Origin: Pseudorasbora parva
Lineage: Eukaryota; Chordata; Actinopteri; Cypriniformes; Gobionidae
Length of the DNA stretch: 64,000 nucleotides
Direction: 5' to 3'
Assembly (NCBI RefSeq): GCF_024679245.1
Contig: NC_090187.1
Location: forward strand, 3,303,751 to 3,367,750
Shown here one piece after another: positions 11,109 through 22,408 of this stretch (the stretch's first letter is position 1; each line of letters begins with the position of its first letter). The position numbers and the translations under genes were made by a program. The notes beneath the pieces are model-generated. The model saw only the letters and a list, made by a program, of their open reading frames with translations. It searched no databases and was not told the origin of the DNA.

Positions 11109-11513
11109 CACTTTTTCAAAACTCTTCACAGAGTGATCACAACTTCAGTCTGTGCAAGCTAAACTGTGGATCATTGGCACTTGATTTGAGACATGAATTA
11201 AGTGTTTTGTTAGTTTTTCTGGATTTTGAATGTGAAATAACTGATGTGAAGCAGAAAGTTGGTTTGGAGAACAAGTTTTGAAAATGACCAAAGTATTGAG
11301 AAATGTGTCCTAGCGATTGTAAAAACTGTAATTTAGTTTAATTTGGCAGGGCAAATCCCAGCATCTTCTCTAGTTTATTTGAGAAGGGTTCTGCCACATT
11401 GGTATATTGAGCTCTATTGGCCTGTGGTTCACAAACTGGTTTTTCAAGTCTCCCTTATTGAAATGTAAATTGTGAGTGGGGGGTTGTGGGGGTTGAGGAG
11501 AGAAACACACAGG
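11109..11513. repeat. Right arm of ~410-bp inverted repeat
   Basis: Inverted copy of 6842-7262, joining satellite array 2 at the same base of the satellite unit as the left arm joins array 1. Confidence 0.9.
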
Positions 11514-14500
11514 CGTCGTGATTTACTATCTAACAGGGGACCTGAGTCAGTGTGTGTGTGTAACGTAATCACTATTCAATAATGACCTGCAATTAATACA
11601 TTAGAGAGCTATTTCTGCTTGATTTAACCCTTTAAACTCAGGTATTGCTGTAAAACCTCTAAATCTTTGCAGTGTGTTTATGACAACAAGAAATGTCACA
11701 GCAAACACACAGGCGTCGTGATTTACTATCTAACAGGGGACCTGAGTCAGTGTGTGTGTAACGTAATCACTATTCAATAATGACCTGCAATTAATACATT
11801 AGAGAGCTATTTCTGCTTGATTTAACCCTTTAAACTCAGATATTGCTGTAAAAACTCTAAATCTTTGCAGTGTGTTTGTGATTATAAGAAATGTCACAGC
11901 AAACACACAGGCGTCGTGATTTACTATCTAACAGGGGACCTGAGTCAGTGTGTGTGTAACATATTCACTATTCAATAATGACCTGCAATTAATACATTAG
12001 AGAGCTATTTCTGCTTGATTTAACCCTTTAAACTCAGATATTGCTGTAAAAACTCTAAATCTTTACAGTGTGTTTATGATGATAAGAAATGTCACAGCAA
12101 ACACACAGGCGTCGTGATTTACTATCTAACAGGGGACCTGAGTCAGTGTGTGTGTGTAACGTAATCACTATTCAATAATGACCTGCATTAAATACATTAG
12201 AGAGCTATTTCTGCTTGATTTAACCCTTTAAACTCAGGTATTGCTGTAGAAACTCTAAATCTTTACAGTGTGTTTGTGATGATAAGAAATGTCACAGCAA
12301 ACACACAGGCGTCGTGATTTACTATCTAACAGGGGACCTGAGTCAGTTTGTGTGTAACGTAATCACTATTCAATAATGACCTGCAATTAATACATTAGAG
12401 AGATATTTCTGCTTGATTTAACCCTTTAAACTCAGTTATTGCTGTAAAAACTCTAAATCTTTGCAGTGTGTTTATGATGATAAGAAATGTCACAGCAAAC
12501 ACACAGGCGTCGTGATTTACTATCTAACAGGGGACCTGAGTCAGTTTGTGTGTAACATAATCACTATTCAATAATTACCTGCAATTAATACATTAGAGAG
12601 CTATCTCTGCTTGATTTAACCCTTTAAACTCAGGTATTGCTGTTAAAACTCTAAATCTTTACAGTGTGTTTATGATGATAAGAAATGTCACAGCAAACAC
12701 ACAGGCATCGTGATTTACTATCTAACAGGGGACCTGAGTCAGTGTGTGTGTGTAACGTAATCACTATTCAATAATGACCTGCATTAAATACATTAGAGAG
12801 CTATTTCTGCTTGATTTAACCCTTTAAACTCAGGTATTGCTGTAGAAACTCTAAATCTTTACAGTGTGTTTGTGATGATAAGAAATGTCACAGCAAACAC
12901 ACAGGCGTCGTGATTTACTATCTAACAGGGGACCTGAGTCAGTTTGTGTGTAACGTAATCACTATTCAATAATGACCTGCAATTAATACATTAGAGAGAT
13001 ATTTCTGCTTGATTTAACCCTTTAAACTCAGTTATTGCTGTAAAAACTCTAAATCTTTGCAGTGTGTTTATGATGATAAGAAATGTCACAGCAAACACAC
13101 AGGCGTCGTGATTTACTATCTAACAGGGGACCTGAGTCAGTTTGTGTGTAACATAATCACTATTCAATAATTACCTGCAATTAATACATTAGAGAGCTAT
13201 CTCTGCTTGATTTAACCCTTTAAACTCAGGTATTGCTGTTAAAACTCTAAATCTTTACAGTGTGTTTATGATGATAAGAAATGTCACAGCAAACACACAG
13301 GCATCGTGATTTACTATCTAACAGGGGACCTGAGTCAGTGTGTGTGTGTAACGTAATCACTATTCAATAATGACCTGCATTAAATACATTAGAGAGCTAT
13401 TTCTGCTTGATTTAACCCTTTAAACTCAGGTATTGCTGTAGAAACTCTAAATCTTTACAGTGTGTTTGTGATGATAAGAAATGTCACAGCAAACACACAG
13501 GCGTCGTGATTTACTATCTAACAGGGAACCTGAGTCAGTTTGTGTGTAACGTAATCACTATTCAATAATGACCTGCAATTAATACATTAGAGAGATATTT
13601 CTGCTTGATTTAACCCTTTAAACTCAGTTATTGCTGTTAAAACTCTAAATCTTTACAGTGTGTTTATGATGATAAGAAATGTCACAGCAAACACACAGGC
13701 ATCGTGATTTACTATCTAACAGGGGACCTGAGTCAGTTTGTGTGTAACGTAATCACTATAAAATAATCACCTGCAATTAATACATTAGAGAGTTATTTCT
13801 GCTTGATTTAACCCTTTAAACTCAGGTATTGCTGTAAAAACTCTAAATCTTTACAGTGTGTTTATGATGATAAGAAATGTCACAGCAAACACACAGGCGT
13901 CGTGATTTACTATCTAACAGGGGACCTGAGTCAGTGTGTGTGTAACGTAATCACTATAAAATAATCACCTGCAATTAATACATTAGAGAGTTATTTCTGC
14001 TTGATTTAACCCTTTAAACTCAGGTATTGCTGTAAAAACTCTAAATCTTTACAGTGTGTTTATGATGATAAGAAATGTCACAGCAAACACACAGGCGTGA
14101 TTTACTATCTAACAGGGGACCTGAGTCAGTGTGTGTGTAACGTAATCACTATTCAATAATGACCTGCAATTAATACATTAGAGAGCTATTTCTGCTTAAT
14201 TTAACCCTTTAAACTCAGGTATTGCTGTAAAAACTCTAAATCTTTGCAGTGTGTTTATGATGATAAGAAATGTCACAGCAAACACACAGGCGTGATTTAC
14301 TATCTAACAGGGGACCTGAGTCAGTGTGTGTGTAACGTAATCACTATTCAATAATGACCTGCATTAAATACATTAGAGAGCTATTTCTGCTTGATTTAAC
14401 CCTTTAAACTCAGGTATTGCTGTAGAAACTCTAAATCTTTACAGTGTGTTTGTGATGATAAGAAATGTCACAGCAAACACACAGGCGTCGTGATTTACTA

Positions 14501-15897
14501 TCTAACAGGGGACCTGAGTCAGTGTGTGTGTAACGTAATCACTATTCAATAATGACCTGCAATTAATACATTAGAGAGCTATTTCTGCTTGATTTAACCC
14601 TTTAAACTCAGTTATTGCTGTAAAAACTCTAAATCTTTACAGTGTGTTTATGATGATAAGAAATGTCACAGCAAACACACAGGCGTCGTGATTTACTATC
14701 TAACAGGGGACCTGAGTCAGTGTGTGTGTAACGTAATCACTATAAAATAATCACCTGCAATTAATACATTAGAGAGTTATTTCTGCTTGATTTAACCCTT
14801 TAAACTCAGGTATTGCTGTAAAAACTCTAAATCTTTACAGTGTGTTTATGATGATAAGAAATGTCACAGCAAACACACAGGCGTGATTTACTATCTAACA
14901 GGGGACCTGAGTCAGTGTGTGTGTAACGTAATCACTATTCAATAATGACCTGCAATTAATACATTAGAGAGCTATTTCTGCTTAATTTAACCCTTTAAAC
15001 TCAGGTATTGCTGTAAAAACTCTAAATCTTTACAGTGTGTTTATGATGATAAGAAATGTCACAGCAAACACACAGGCGTCGTGATTTACTATCTAACAGG
15101 GAACTGAGTCAGTGTGTGTGTAACGTAATCACTATTCAATAATGACCTGCATTTAATACATTAGAGAGCTATTTCTGCTTGATTTAACCCTTTAAACTCA
15201 GTTATTGCTGTAAAAACTCTAAATCTTTGCAGTGTGTTTATGATGATAAGAAATGTCACAGCAAACACACAGGCATCGTGATTTACTATCTAACTGGGGA
15301 CCTGAGTCAGTGTGTGTGTGTAACGTAATCACTATTCAAAAATTACCTGCAATTAATACATTAGAGAGCTATCTCTGCTTGATTTAACCCTTTAAACTCA
15401 GGTATTGCTGTAAAAACTCTAAATCTTTACAGTGTGTTTGTGATGATAAGAAATGTCACAGCAAACACACAGGCGTCGTGATTTACTATCTAACAGGGGA
15501 CCTGAGTCAGTGTGTGTGTAACGTAATCACTATTCAATAATCACCTGCAATTAATACATTAGAGAGTTATTTCTGCTTGATTTAACCCTTTAAACTCAGG
15601 TATTGCTGTAAAAACTCTAAATCTTTACAGTGTGTTTATGATGATAAGAAATGTCACAGCAAACACACAGGCGTGATTTACTATCTAACAGGGGACCTGA
15701 GTCAGTGTGTGTGTAACGTAATCACTATTCAATAATGACCTGCAATTAATACATTAGAGAGCTATTTCTGCTTAATTTAACCCTTTAAACTCAGGTATTG
15801 CTGTAAAAACTCTAAATCTTTACAGTGTGTTTATGATGATAAGAAATGTCACAGCAAACACACAGGCGTCGTGATTTACTATCTAACAGGGGACCTG
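11502..15897 (-). repeat. Satellite array 2, same ~198-bp unit inverted, about 23 copies
   Basis: The complement of the array 1 unit. CTATCTAACAGGGGACCT recurs about every 198 bp from 11528 to 15897. Within 12100-13510 three consecutive units form a higher-order block of about 596 bp that repeats almost exactly (marked by GGCATCGTG and CTGTAGAAACTC variants). Several units at 14090-15690 lack three bases of GGCGTCGTG. The last unit stops right after GGGGACCTG at 15898, where unrelated AT-rich sequence begins. Confidence 0.95.
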
Positions 15898-16172
15898 CAT
15901 CATTTTGTTAAACATAAATAAATCAAAAGTGGTTAGTTTAAAAAGCCTATAAATGTATAAGGTGGTAAGATGGGCCTTTTATATGGGCCAAAAGTCACAC
16001 ATTATTTTTACAAATACTTGGCTAAAATAAAATGTTTTTAATAATGTCTATGTTAACACTTGTTTAAAAGAACTTTAGATGCAAAGTTTGTCCCATTTAC
16101 CGTACCTTTTTTTTTATATAAATAATATAATGCATTATTTTTCAATAATTATAGTCACTGTCATTAAAATGT

Positions 16173-16204
<32 letters not shown>

Positions 16205-16649
16205 AACAAAAAATGTTTACAAAAGCATTGAATGAGATCCCTTAATAATTTAATAAAGTTTTACGGTCTCTCCACGGCCCTGATGGATGGTATTTACTAT
16301 ATTTATTTGTAGAAACTGAGGACACACACATTTTGATGGCAGATGTATTTCTAATTACATCCTGGTTGTTTAGATTTTTTAATCGTTTTTTCTTGGATCC
16401 TGTAGTATTTAATTTTAAAGTAATGCAAAGTTTGAAACTAGTCAGGGTATTTAGTAAAGAGATATAATCTATATAATGTTTGTTCCTTTAGTAAGCAGTC
16501 TGTTAAACAGCAGCTCTAGAGTCAGAGGACAGCAGGCCATTCAAACAATAGAGGAGTGTGTGTGTGTGAACGACGTGTGTTTAAGGGCTATTACAGTTCC
16601 TGCTCCAGCCTACAGGGGAGCTGCTGAGCATGGCCTTAAACACTCACAC
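15898..16649. other. No gene seen; (TA)n at 16173-16198
   Basis: AT-rich sequence beyond the outer end of array 2, with a short TA microsatellite. I see no coding exon or transposon terminus. Confidence 0.5.
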
Positions 16650-16915
16650 ACTCTTAGGTCCCCTCTTGGTCAAAATTTTTAAAAATTCACCAGAGTGTTG
16701 TTTCTTGATTTTAACATGATTTAAACACACACACCTGTAGGTCCTTACTTGGTCAAACATTTAAAAAATCACCAGAGCATTTCTTTAGTGTTTTACTTCA
16801 TTTTCACATGATTTAATGCATGACCAACAGGGGACTTGAAAAATGTCCCCTCTTTGCTCAGAGGTCCCCTGTTGGTGAGTGTGTAACGACGCCAAGGTCC
16901 CCTGTTAGATAGGTA
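16650..16915. repeat. Right-hand cluster of GGTCCCCT boxes
   Basis: AGGTCCCCTCTTGGTCAAAA at 16656, a diverged AGGTCCTTACTTGGTCAAA at 16738, GGTCCCCTGTTGG at 16863 and AGGTCCCCTGTTAGATAG at 16895-16912. These are complements of the boxes at 2318-2590, so the boxes outside the arrays are also arranged as an inverted pair. The last box abuts a (CA)n tract, as the first left-hand unit does. Confidence 0.7.
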
Positions 16916-16918
16916 GAC

Positions 16919-16921
<3 letters not shown>

Positions 16922-16995
<74 letters not shown>
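16922..16995. repeat. (CA)n microsatellite
   Basis: About 37 uninterrupted CA units. Confidence 0.95.
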
Positions 16996-16998
<3 letters not shown>

Positions 16999-18014
16999 TA
17001 TTGATCTCCGGGTGAAAAAGGACAGTTTTTGCCTAACAGCAGCTCTTAAAAATCCTCAGGATTTCTCTTGCAGCTGTACTCAGTGGTGTAGCCAGAGAAT
17101 TACAGGGCACTTAATGGAAAATGGACACTCTCAGGGGCAGTGGGAGTGTTTAGACGGCTGGCAGCACTGTAAAACCAACACGTCTATTTGTAATGATTGG
17201 GCTGGGCTCCACTACACTCAGGGTCCCCGCGGAGTCTTAAAAAGTCTTAAAAGTATTAAATTTCAAAATCAAAATATAAGGCCTTAAAAAGTCTTAAATT
17301 CGCGGAAGCACTGCGTTTTAGGTCTTAAATAATGTTTAACAGGTCTTAATTTTCCTACGTTCATGTAACGCTACCTCATTGAAATGCTCTCGCCTCCCGC
17401 AGCACGCGCGCACGTGTGTGTGTGTGTGTGTTTGTGTGTTTGTTCTGTGGTGTTTGTAGTTCTTTCTTTCGCTAGACCAACTATTGTTCGCTCTAGTACA
17501 ACTACAAATTAGGCAAGCATGCCACGTGTATTGCAGCCAATCAGCTTTCGTGTTATTGGCACGAGCCTCTTTCTGATCGTACCCCACAGACGCATAAAAC
17601 GGATTTTATTCTTCAGCTGAGTCTGACGGTTCTTGCAGTTCCGCGATCGTGAACGCGAAGGCGAATCTTTCTCACCATCTTGCTTAATGACCAAATAAAA
17701 GTATAATATACCCGATTTCACTAAAATAGTTAATAACAGTGATGTAAACTCCGAACTCCGATGTCAGGCTGCGTGTGTTTGCTGCCTGTCAGCGCTCGCG
17801 CGAGTGTATTGAATGTGTTATTTCTTGGCTCATTACCCTAAGGTTACTCTTGAACGATCAAATATACACATTATCCATATGTCTATATCCTGATTTGAGC
17901 TAAAAAGTTTGGGACGTGTAAGTAAGCGCTGGATCTGCGCATTAGTATGTTCTCAAAGTGAAAGCAAACTAATATAGCTTAACAACAACACAAACGGGGG
18001 AAACAGCACTTACA

Positions 18015-18234
18015 CTTAAAGGAACACCAACTGTTTTAGAAATAGGGCTTATTCAACTTTGGTACTTTGCTACATTTAGATATGTGGGGAAATGCATTTT
18101 AAGCTAAGCTAGCGGCGACCCTGCCGAACTAAAACAATGCATGCGCTGAGACAAATGCATTTGCCCACATATCTAAATGTCTAAAGAAGTTGAATAAACC
18201 CTATTTCTAAAAACGGTGGAGTGTTCCTCTTTGT
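18015..18234. mobile_element. MITE nested in the hAT-like element
   Basis: Left GGAACACC-AACTGTTTTAGAA with ATAGGGCTTATTCAACTT, right the inverted AAGTTGAATAAACCCTAT, ACGGTGGAGTGTTCCTC. The whole 220 bp can fold on itself (ACATTTAGATATGTGGG near 18072 pairs with CCCACATATCTAAATGT near 18163). Confidence 0.7.
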
Positions 18235-18622
18235 AGATATGCATCTTTATATTGTATTTATTTGTCCTATTGTCATTTGTTTATAATAAATTTTATTAAT
18301 GACCGATTACTTGATTACGTAATCACTTGAAAACGTTTTACTTATATTAAGCAATTATTGCTGTGGTTTACTTTTAAGATGTTGGTTCCCACCCTAAGCG
18401 ATCATGTTATTAAAGATAGATCGCACACAACTGAACCAGCCTTTTTTGATAATAACAAAACAAGATTCATGCATTTTGTCAGTTTTATTGCAATGTGTGA
18501 CTTGTGCATCTAACATAATAATATGGTTAATGTTGCATCCTAATTATAAAAAAAAAAAAAAAAAAATGTTTGCAAATCTATGGAAGTGACCACCACAAAA
18601 TAAAAACTAATTTTGGTCAATT

Positions 18623-18731
<109 letters not shown>

Positions 18732-18956
18732 TAATCCTAGTGGGACTGAGCTATGAATAATACGTTTACTAATACTTTGTTCAATTTAAATAAATTAAAT
18801 AATATAATTTTAAGTAGCCTAATTGAGTGATTCTGCATTTCCTATGCGTTTTTTTATTGCGTGATATATGTCTTAAATTTTATTCATAATGGTCTTAAAA
18901 AGGTCTTAAAAAGTCTTAAATTTGACTTGGGGAAACCTGCAGATACCCTGTACACT

Positions 18957-19554
18957 GTTATGACAGACTAGCTTGGTTAAAACCAACATGTCAATCTTAA
19001 GCTTTTGAGCTTTACACAAATACAACACAGCAGTAGTCAAATTAGTGTTATGGCTAATACGCATCTGTGTTGTTTGTAAGTGGACATACATTCATCACCG
19101 GTGAATTTTTGCTTTTTCACAATGTAACTTCAACCAAATTTCAAATTATGTATTGTGTTTGACAGTGTTTTGAGGTGGAAATGATTGTAATGCAAATGGC
19201 CAACTATAACTTGAAGGCTAGTTTCATTTATGCAATAAATTAATTGTAAAAAAGTTGGATAAATTGTTAACAGTTAAATAATATTTTTTGCATAATTTGG
19301 CAGGCCAATCAAGAGTTGCAGAGATGACGTCAAACCCCAAATTCATCAGTGGTTCCCTAGAGTTTCCCCTATAGGTTTTTATACATAGATTTTTAATTTA
19401 TAATTAAAAAATGTCTGTGATAAACATGACTTGACGTTACTTGGACGTTTTGTTCTAACTAAACTGCACACACTCACACTCCACGCATTCTAATTTAATA
19501 GTTAAAATAAATAAAAAAAATAAACAAAAGCGTATATATATATATTTTTTTTTT

Positions 19555-19555
<1 letters not shown>
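18957..19555. other. No gene seen
   Basis: AT-rich stretch between the hAT-like element and the GT microsatellite, with no recognisable feature. Confidence 0.45.
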
Positions 19556-19556
<1 letters not shown>

Positions 19557-19625
<69 letters not shown>

Positions 19626-19632
19626 TGTGTGT
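19557..19632. repeat. (GT)n microsatellite
   Basis: About 36 GT units with one TT interruption near 19622. Confidence 0.95.
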
Positions 19633-19675
19633 AAATAATACTGTAGAGCAAAATGTCTAACTATTGTCAAACTAT

Positions 19676-20279
19676 TGTTATCTATTCCACCGACCTCACT
19701 TTACTCATAAACTGAACAAATCCATTATTAAAACTCATTGAAAACTCATTATTAAAAGCATTAATAAACAAATATCTCATTCTGTTTCCTGTGGTGTACC
19801 ACAAGGATCCGTTCTTGGTACACTTCTATTTCTATTTCTATGCTTTCTCTTCGTCAGATCATCTAGCATGACATGTTTAATAATAAGTGTTTCTCGGTTA
19901 GGGGTAAGTAAACAGACGTGCTGAATTAGAGACTAAAAGTGAATGGGTCCAATATCATTGGTCGTAAAAAGCGGAACACACAATGGTTCCGACCCCCATG
20001 CTCAAAACATCTTAACTGTGTATACTTACAAAACAGAAATCCTGTTAATAAGCCCTAAATCCCTACCACTGAATTTATTTTACTCATAAATTGAAAAAAC
20101 ACTATTAAACACAAACATTATTAAAACCTATAGAACACTCATTATTAAAAGCATTAATAAAAACAGGTTTCTCTCTGTCACTGTTTCCCATGGTGTACCA
20201 CAAGGATATGTTGTTGGTCCACTTCTATTTCTATGCTTTTACCGTAGAAAAACACAAACACACTACCGCATTTCACTAC
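19676..20279 (+). mobile_element. Tandem truncated L2/CR1-type LINE fragments
   Basis: Two head-to-tail copies of one short LINE segment. Each has an ACTCATTATTAAAAGCATTA block followed by reverse-transcriptase words: GVPQGSVLGTLLFL at 19793 and GVPQGYVVGPLLFLCF at 20192. KTEILLISPKSL, which in intact LINEs lies downstream of the GVPQGS motif, sits at 20032 between them, consistent with a tandem duplication. The Tc1 element at 20282 cuts the second copy. Confidence 0.6.
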
Positions 20280-20281
20280 TA

Positions 20282-21819
20282 CGGGTCCTTCTCAAAGAAT
20301 TTGCATATGTGATAAAAGTTCATTATTTTCCATAATGTAATGATAAAAATTTAACTTTCATATATTTTACATTCATTACACACAGTCTGAAATATTTCAG
20401 GTCTTTTATTGTTTTAATACTGATGATTTTGGCATACAGCTCATGAAAACCCAAAATTCCTATCTAAAAAAAAAAATAGCATATCATGAAAATGTTCTCT
20501 AAACGAGCTATTAACCTAATCATCTGAATCAACTAATTAACTCTAAACACCTGCAGAAGATTCCTGAGGCTTTTAAAAACTCCCAACCTGGTTCATTACT
20601 CAAAACCGCAATCATGGGTAAGACTGCCGACCCGACCCTGTCCAGAAGGCCATCATTGACACCCTCAAGCGAGACGGTAAGACACAGAAAGAAGTTTCTG
20701 AACGAATAGGCTGTTTCCAGAGTGCTGTATCAAGGCACCTCAGTGGAAAGTCTGTGGGAAGGAAAAAGTGTGGCAAAAAACGCTGCACAACGAGAAGAGG
20801 TGACCGGACCCTGAAGAAGATTGTGGAGAAGGACCGATTCCAGACCTTGGGGGACCTGCGGAAGCAGTGGACTGAGTCTGGAGTAGAAACATCCAGAGCC
20901 ACCGTGCACAGGCGTGTGCAGGAAATGGGCTACAGGTGCCGCATTCCCCAGGTCAAGACACTTTGGGCTACAGAGAAGCAGCACTGGACTGTTGCTCAGT
21001 GGTCCAAAGTACTTTTTTCGGATAAAAGCAAATTTTGGTAGAGGAAGACTGGGGAGAAAGAAATGCCAAAATGCCTGAAGTCCAGTGTCAAGTACCCACA
21101 GTCAGTGATGGTCTGGGGTGCCATGTCAGCTGCTGGTGTTGGTCCACTGTGTTTAATCAAGGGCAGGGTCAATGCAGCGAGCTATCAGGAGATTTTGGAG
21201 CACTTCATGCTTCCATCTGCTGAAAAGCTTTATGGAGATGAAGATTTGGTTTTTCAGCACGACCACAGTGCCAAAACCACTGGTAAATGGTTTACTGACC
21301 ATGGTATTACTGTGCTCAATTAGCCTGCCAACTCTCCTGACCTGAACCCCATAGAGGATCTGTGGGATATTGTGAAGAGAAAGTTTAGAGACGCAAGACC
21401 CAACACTCTGGATGAGCTTAAGGCCGCTCTCGAAGCATCCTGGGCCTCCAGAACACCTCAGCAGCGCCACAGGCTGATCGCCTCCATGGCACGCCGCATT
21501 GAAGCAGTCATTTCTGCTAAAGGATTCCCCACTAAGTATTGAGTGCATAACTGAACATAATTATTTGAAGGTTGCCTTTTTTTCTATTAAAAACACTTTT
21601 CTTTTATTGGTCAGATGAAATATGCTATTTTTTTGAGATAGGAATTTTGGGTTTTCATGAGCTGTATGCCAAAATCATCAGTATTAAAACAATAAAAGAC
21701 CTGACATATTTCAGTTGGTGTGCAATGAATCTAAAATATATGAAAGTTTAATTTTTATCATTACATTATGGAAAATAATAAACTTTTATCACATATGCTA
21801 TTTTTTTGAGAAGGACCCG
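20282..21819 (+). mobile_element. Tc1-like transposon, complete ends, inactive
   Basis: Terminal inverted repeats of roughly 200 bp begin CGGGTCCTTCTCAAA and end TTTGAGAAGGACCCG. TA (20280-20281 and 21820-21821) flanks both ends, the Tc1/mariner target duplication. It encloses one decayed transposase gene and inserted into LINE fragments that continue at 21822. Confidence 0.9.
20614..21542 (+). pseudogene. Tc1-like transposase pseudogene
   Basis: In life this would be a Tc1-type DDE transposase cutting and pasting the surrounding element. It starts MGKT at 20614 and ends GFPTKY-stop at 21542. A frameshift near 20638 separates the start from the helix-turn-helix region (KTQKEVSERIGCFQSAVSRH). 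The paired-like DNA-binding part and the first catalytic Asp (VLFSDKSKF) are intact. A stop then follows KFW at 21039, where a dozen residues are missing relative to the family. Near 21260 the second catalytic Asp block reads QHD-HSAKTTG and lacks about four residues. A Trp codon has become TAG at 21321, before PANSPDLNPIEDLW, which keeps the final Glu. The family assignment is firm and the gene is dead. Confidence 0.92.
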
Positions 21820-21821
21820 TA

Positions 21822-21976
21822 TTTCTATGCCACTTCTATTTCTATGCTTCCTCTTGGTCAGCAATATCTCAACGTTGGTTCAAAGTTCCTTAAATCTGTT
21901 TACTGACAAAACAGAAAACCTTTTATTAGCCCCTAAATCCCTTCCATCTACCTTATTTTACTCATAAATAAAATAA

Positions 21977-21985
<9 letters not shown>
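21822..21985 (+). mobile_element. Further LINE fragment after the Tc1 insertion
   Basis: Repeats CCACTTCTATTTCTATGC and CTTCCTCTTGGTCAGC, then DKTENLLLAPKSL at 21906 and the ACTCATAAAT block, the same segment as at 19676-20279. It ends in a short (CA)n and A-rich tract at 21977-22026. Confidence 0.55.
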
Positions 21986-22009
<24 letters not shown>

Positions 22010-22310
22010 CAAAAACAAAAAAAAAACGTAAGGAAATCTTGAGGATACCATTGGCAATTTATTCTTCCTGGTTTGACATAATTCCTCCAGCACTCTATTG
22101 GAAATGATGCACAGTAAAGGTATTGAGTGTGCTGGTGATATTTACGTTGAATTTTCATATGTCACTGACACTGTTATGTCCTTGGTTACCAAGTACACTA
22201 AATGAATAAAACTTAATTAGGTAGGGAGATAATTGTTGGTCTGGCTTGAAATTGTCCAGAACTTTATAAGTAGTTTGTTTTTGAGTCTGTCTTTTGTTTT
22301 ACCGACACAG

Positions 22311-22408
22311 CATGAGCCGAAAGACTGAGCTCTTTCTAAAGCTGGAGGATTTCTTCTGGAGGGAACATCTGTCAGCAGAAACCCTGCCCTATGGTATAAA
22401 AGGCAGTG
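22311..22408 (+). CDS. st3gal4: Sialyltransferase exon (stem to start of catalytic domain)
   Basis: Starts with the last base of a split codon after CGACACAG and ends before GTATGT. It reads [16 protein letters not shown] and later LPYGIKGS. If the preceding exon ends in AA, as the homology suggests, the split codon is Asn and creates an N-M-S glycosylation site. The ATG at 22312 is internal to the protein, not the start. Confidence 0.92.

Larger units (their letters stand above)
9311..11495. mobile_element. Transposon-like element B, AACCCCCCAC termini, split by a nested element
   Basis: Left terminus CAACCCCCCACACAATTTAC at 9310, right terminus the inverted form at about 11465-11495 (ATTTACATTTCAATAAGGGA-type end). 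Removing the nested 9372-10622 element rejoins GACTTGAAAA with CCCAGTTTGTGAACC, the arrangement seen intact in element A near 6908. The right 400 bp are the inverted copy of the left end of element A. It contains a three-unit minisatellite at 10802-11095. Confidence 0.55.

Noticed and set aside
3190..15897. Could the regular repeats be a CRISPR array?
   Set aside because: Units are ~198 bp and contiguous with no unique spacers, there are no cas genes, and the rest of the window is vertebrate. It is a tandem satellite.
20612..20984. Minus-strand frames over the Tc1 transposase
   Set aside because: Shadows of the plus-strand transposase, with no motifs of their own. The same applies to 21153-21548 and 40783-41007.
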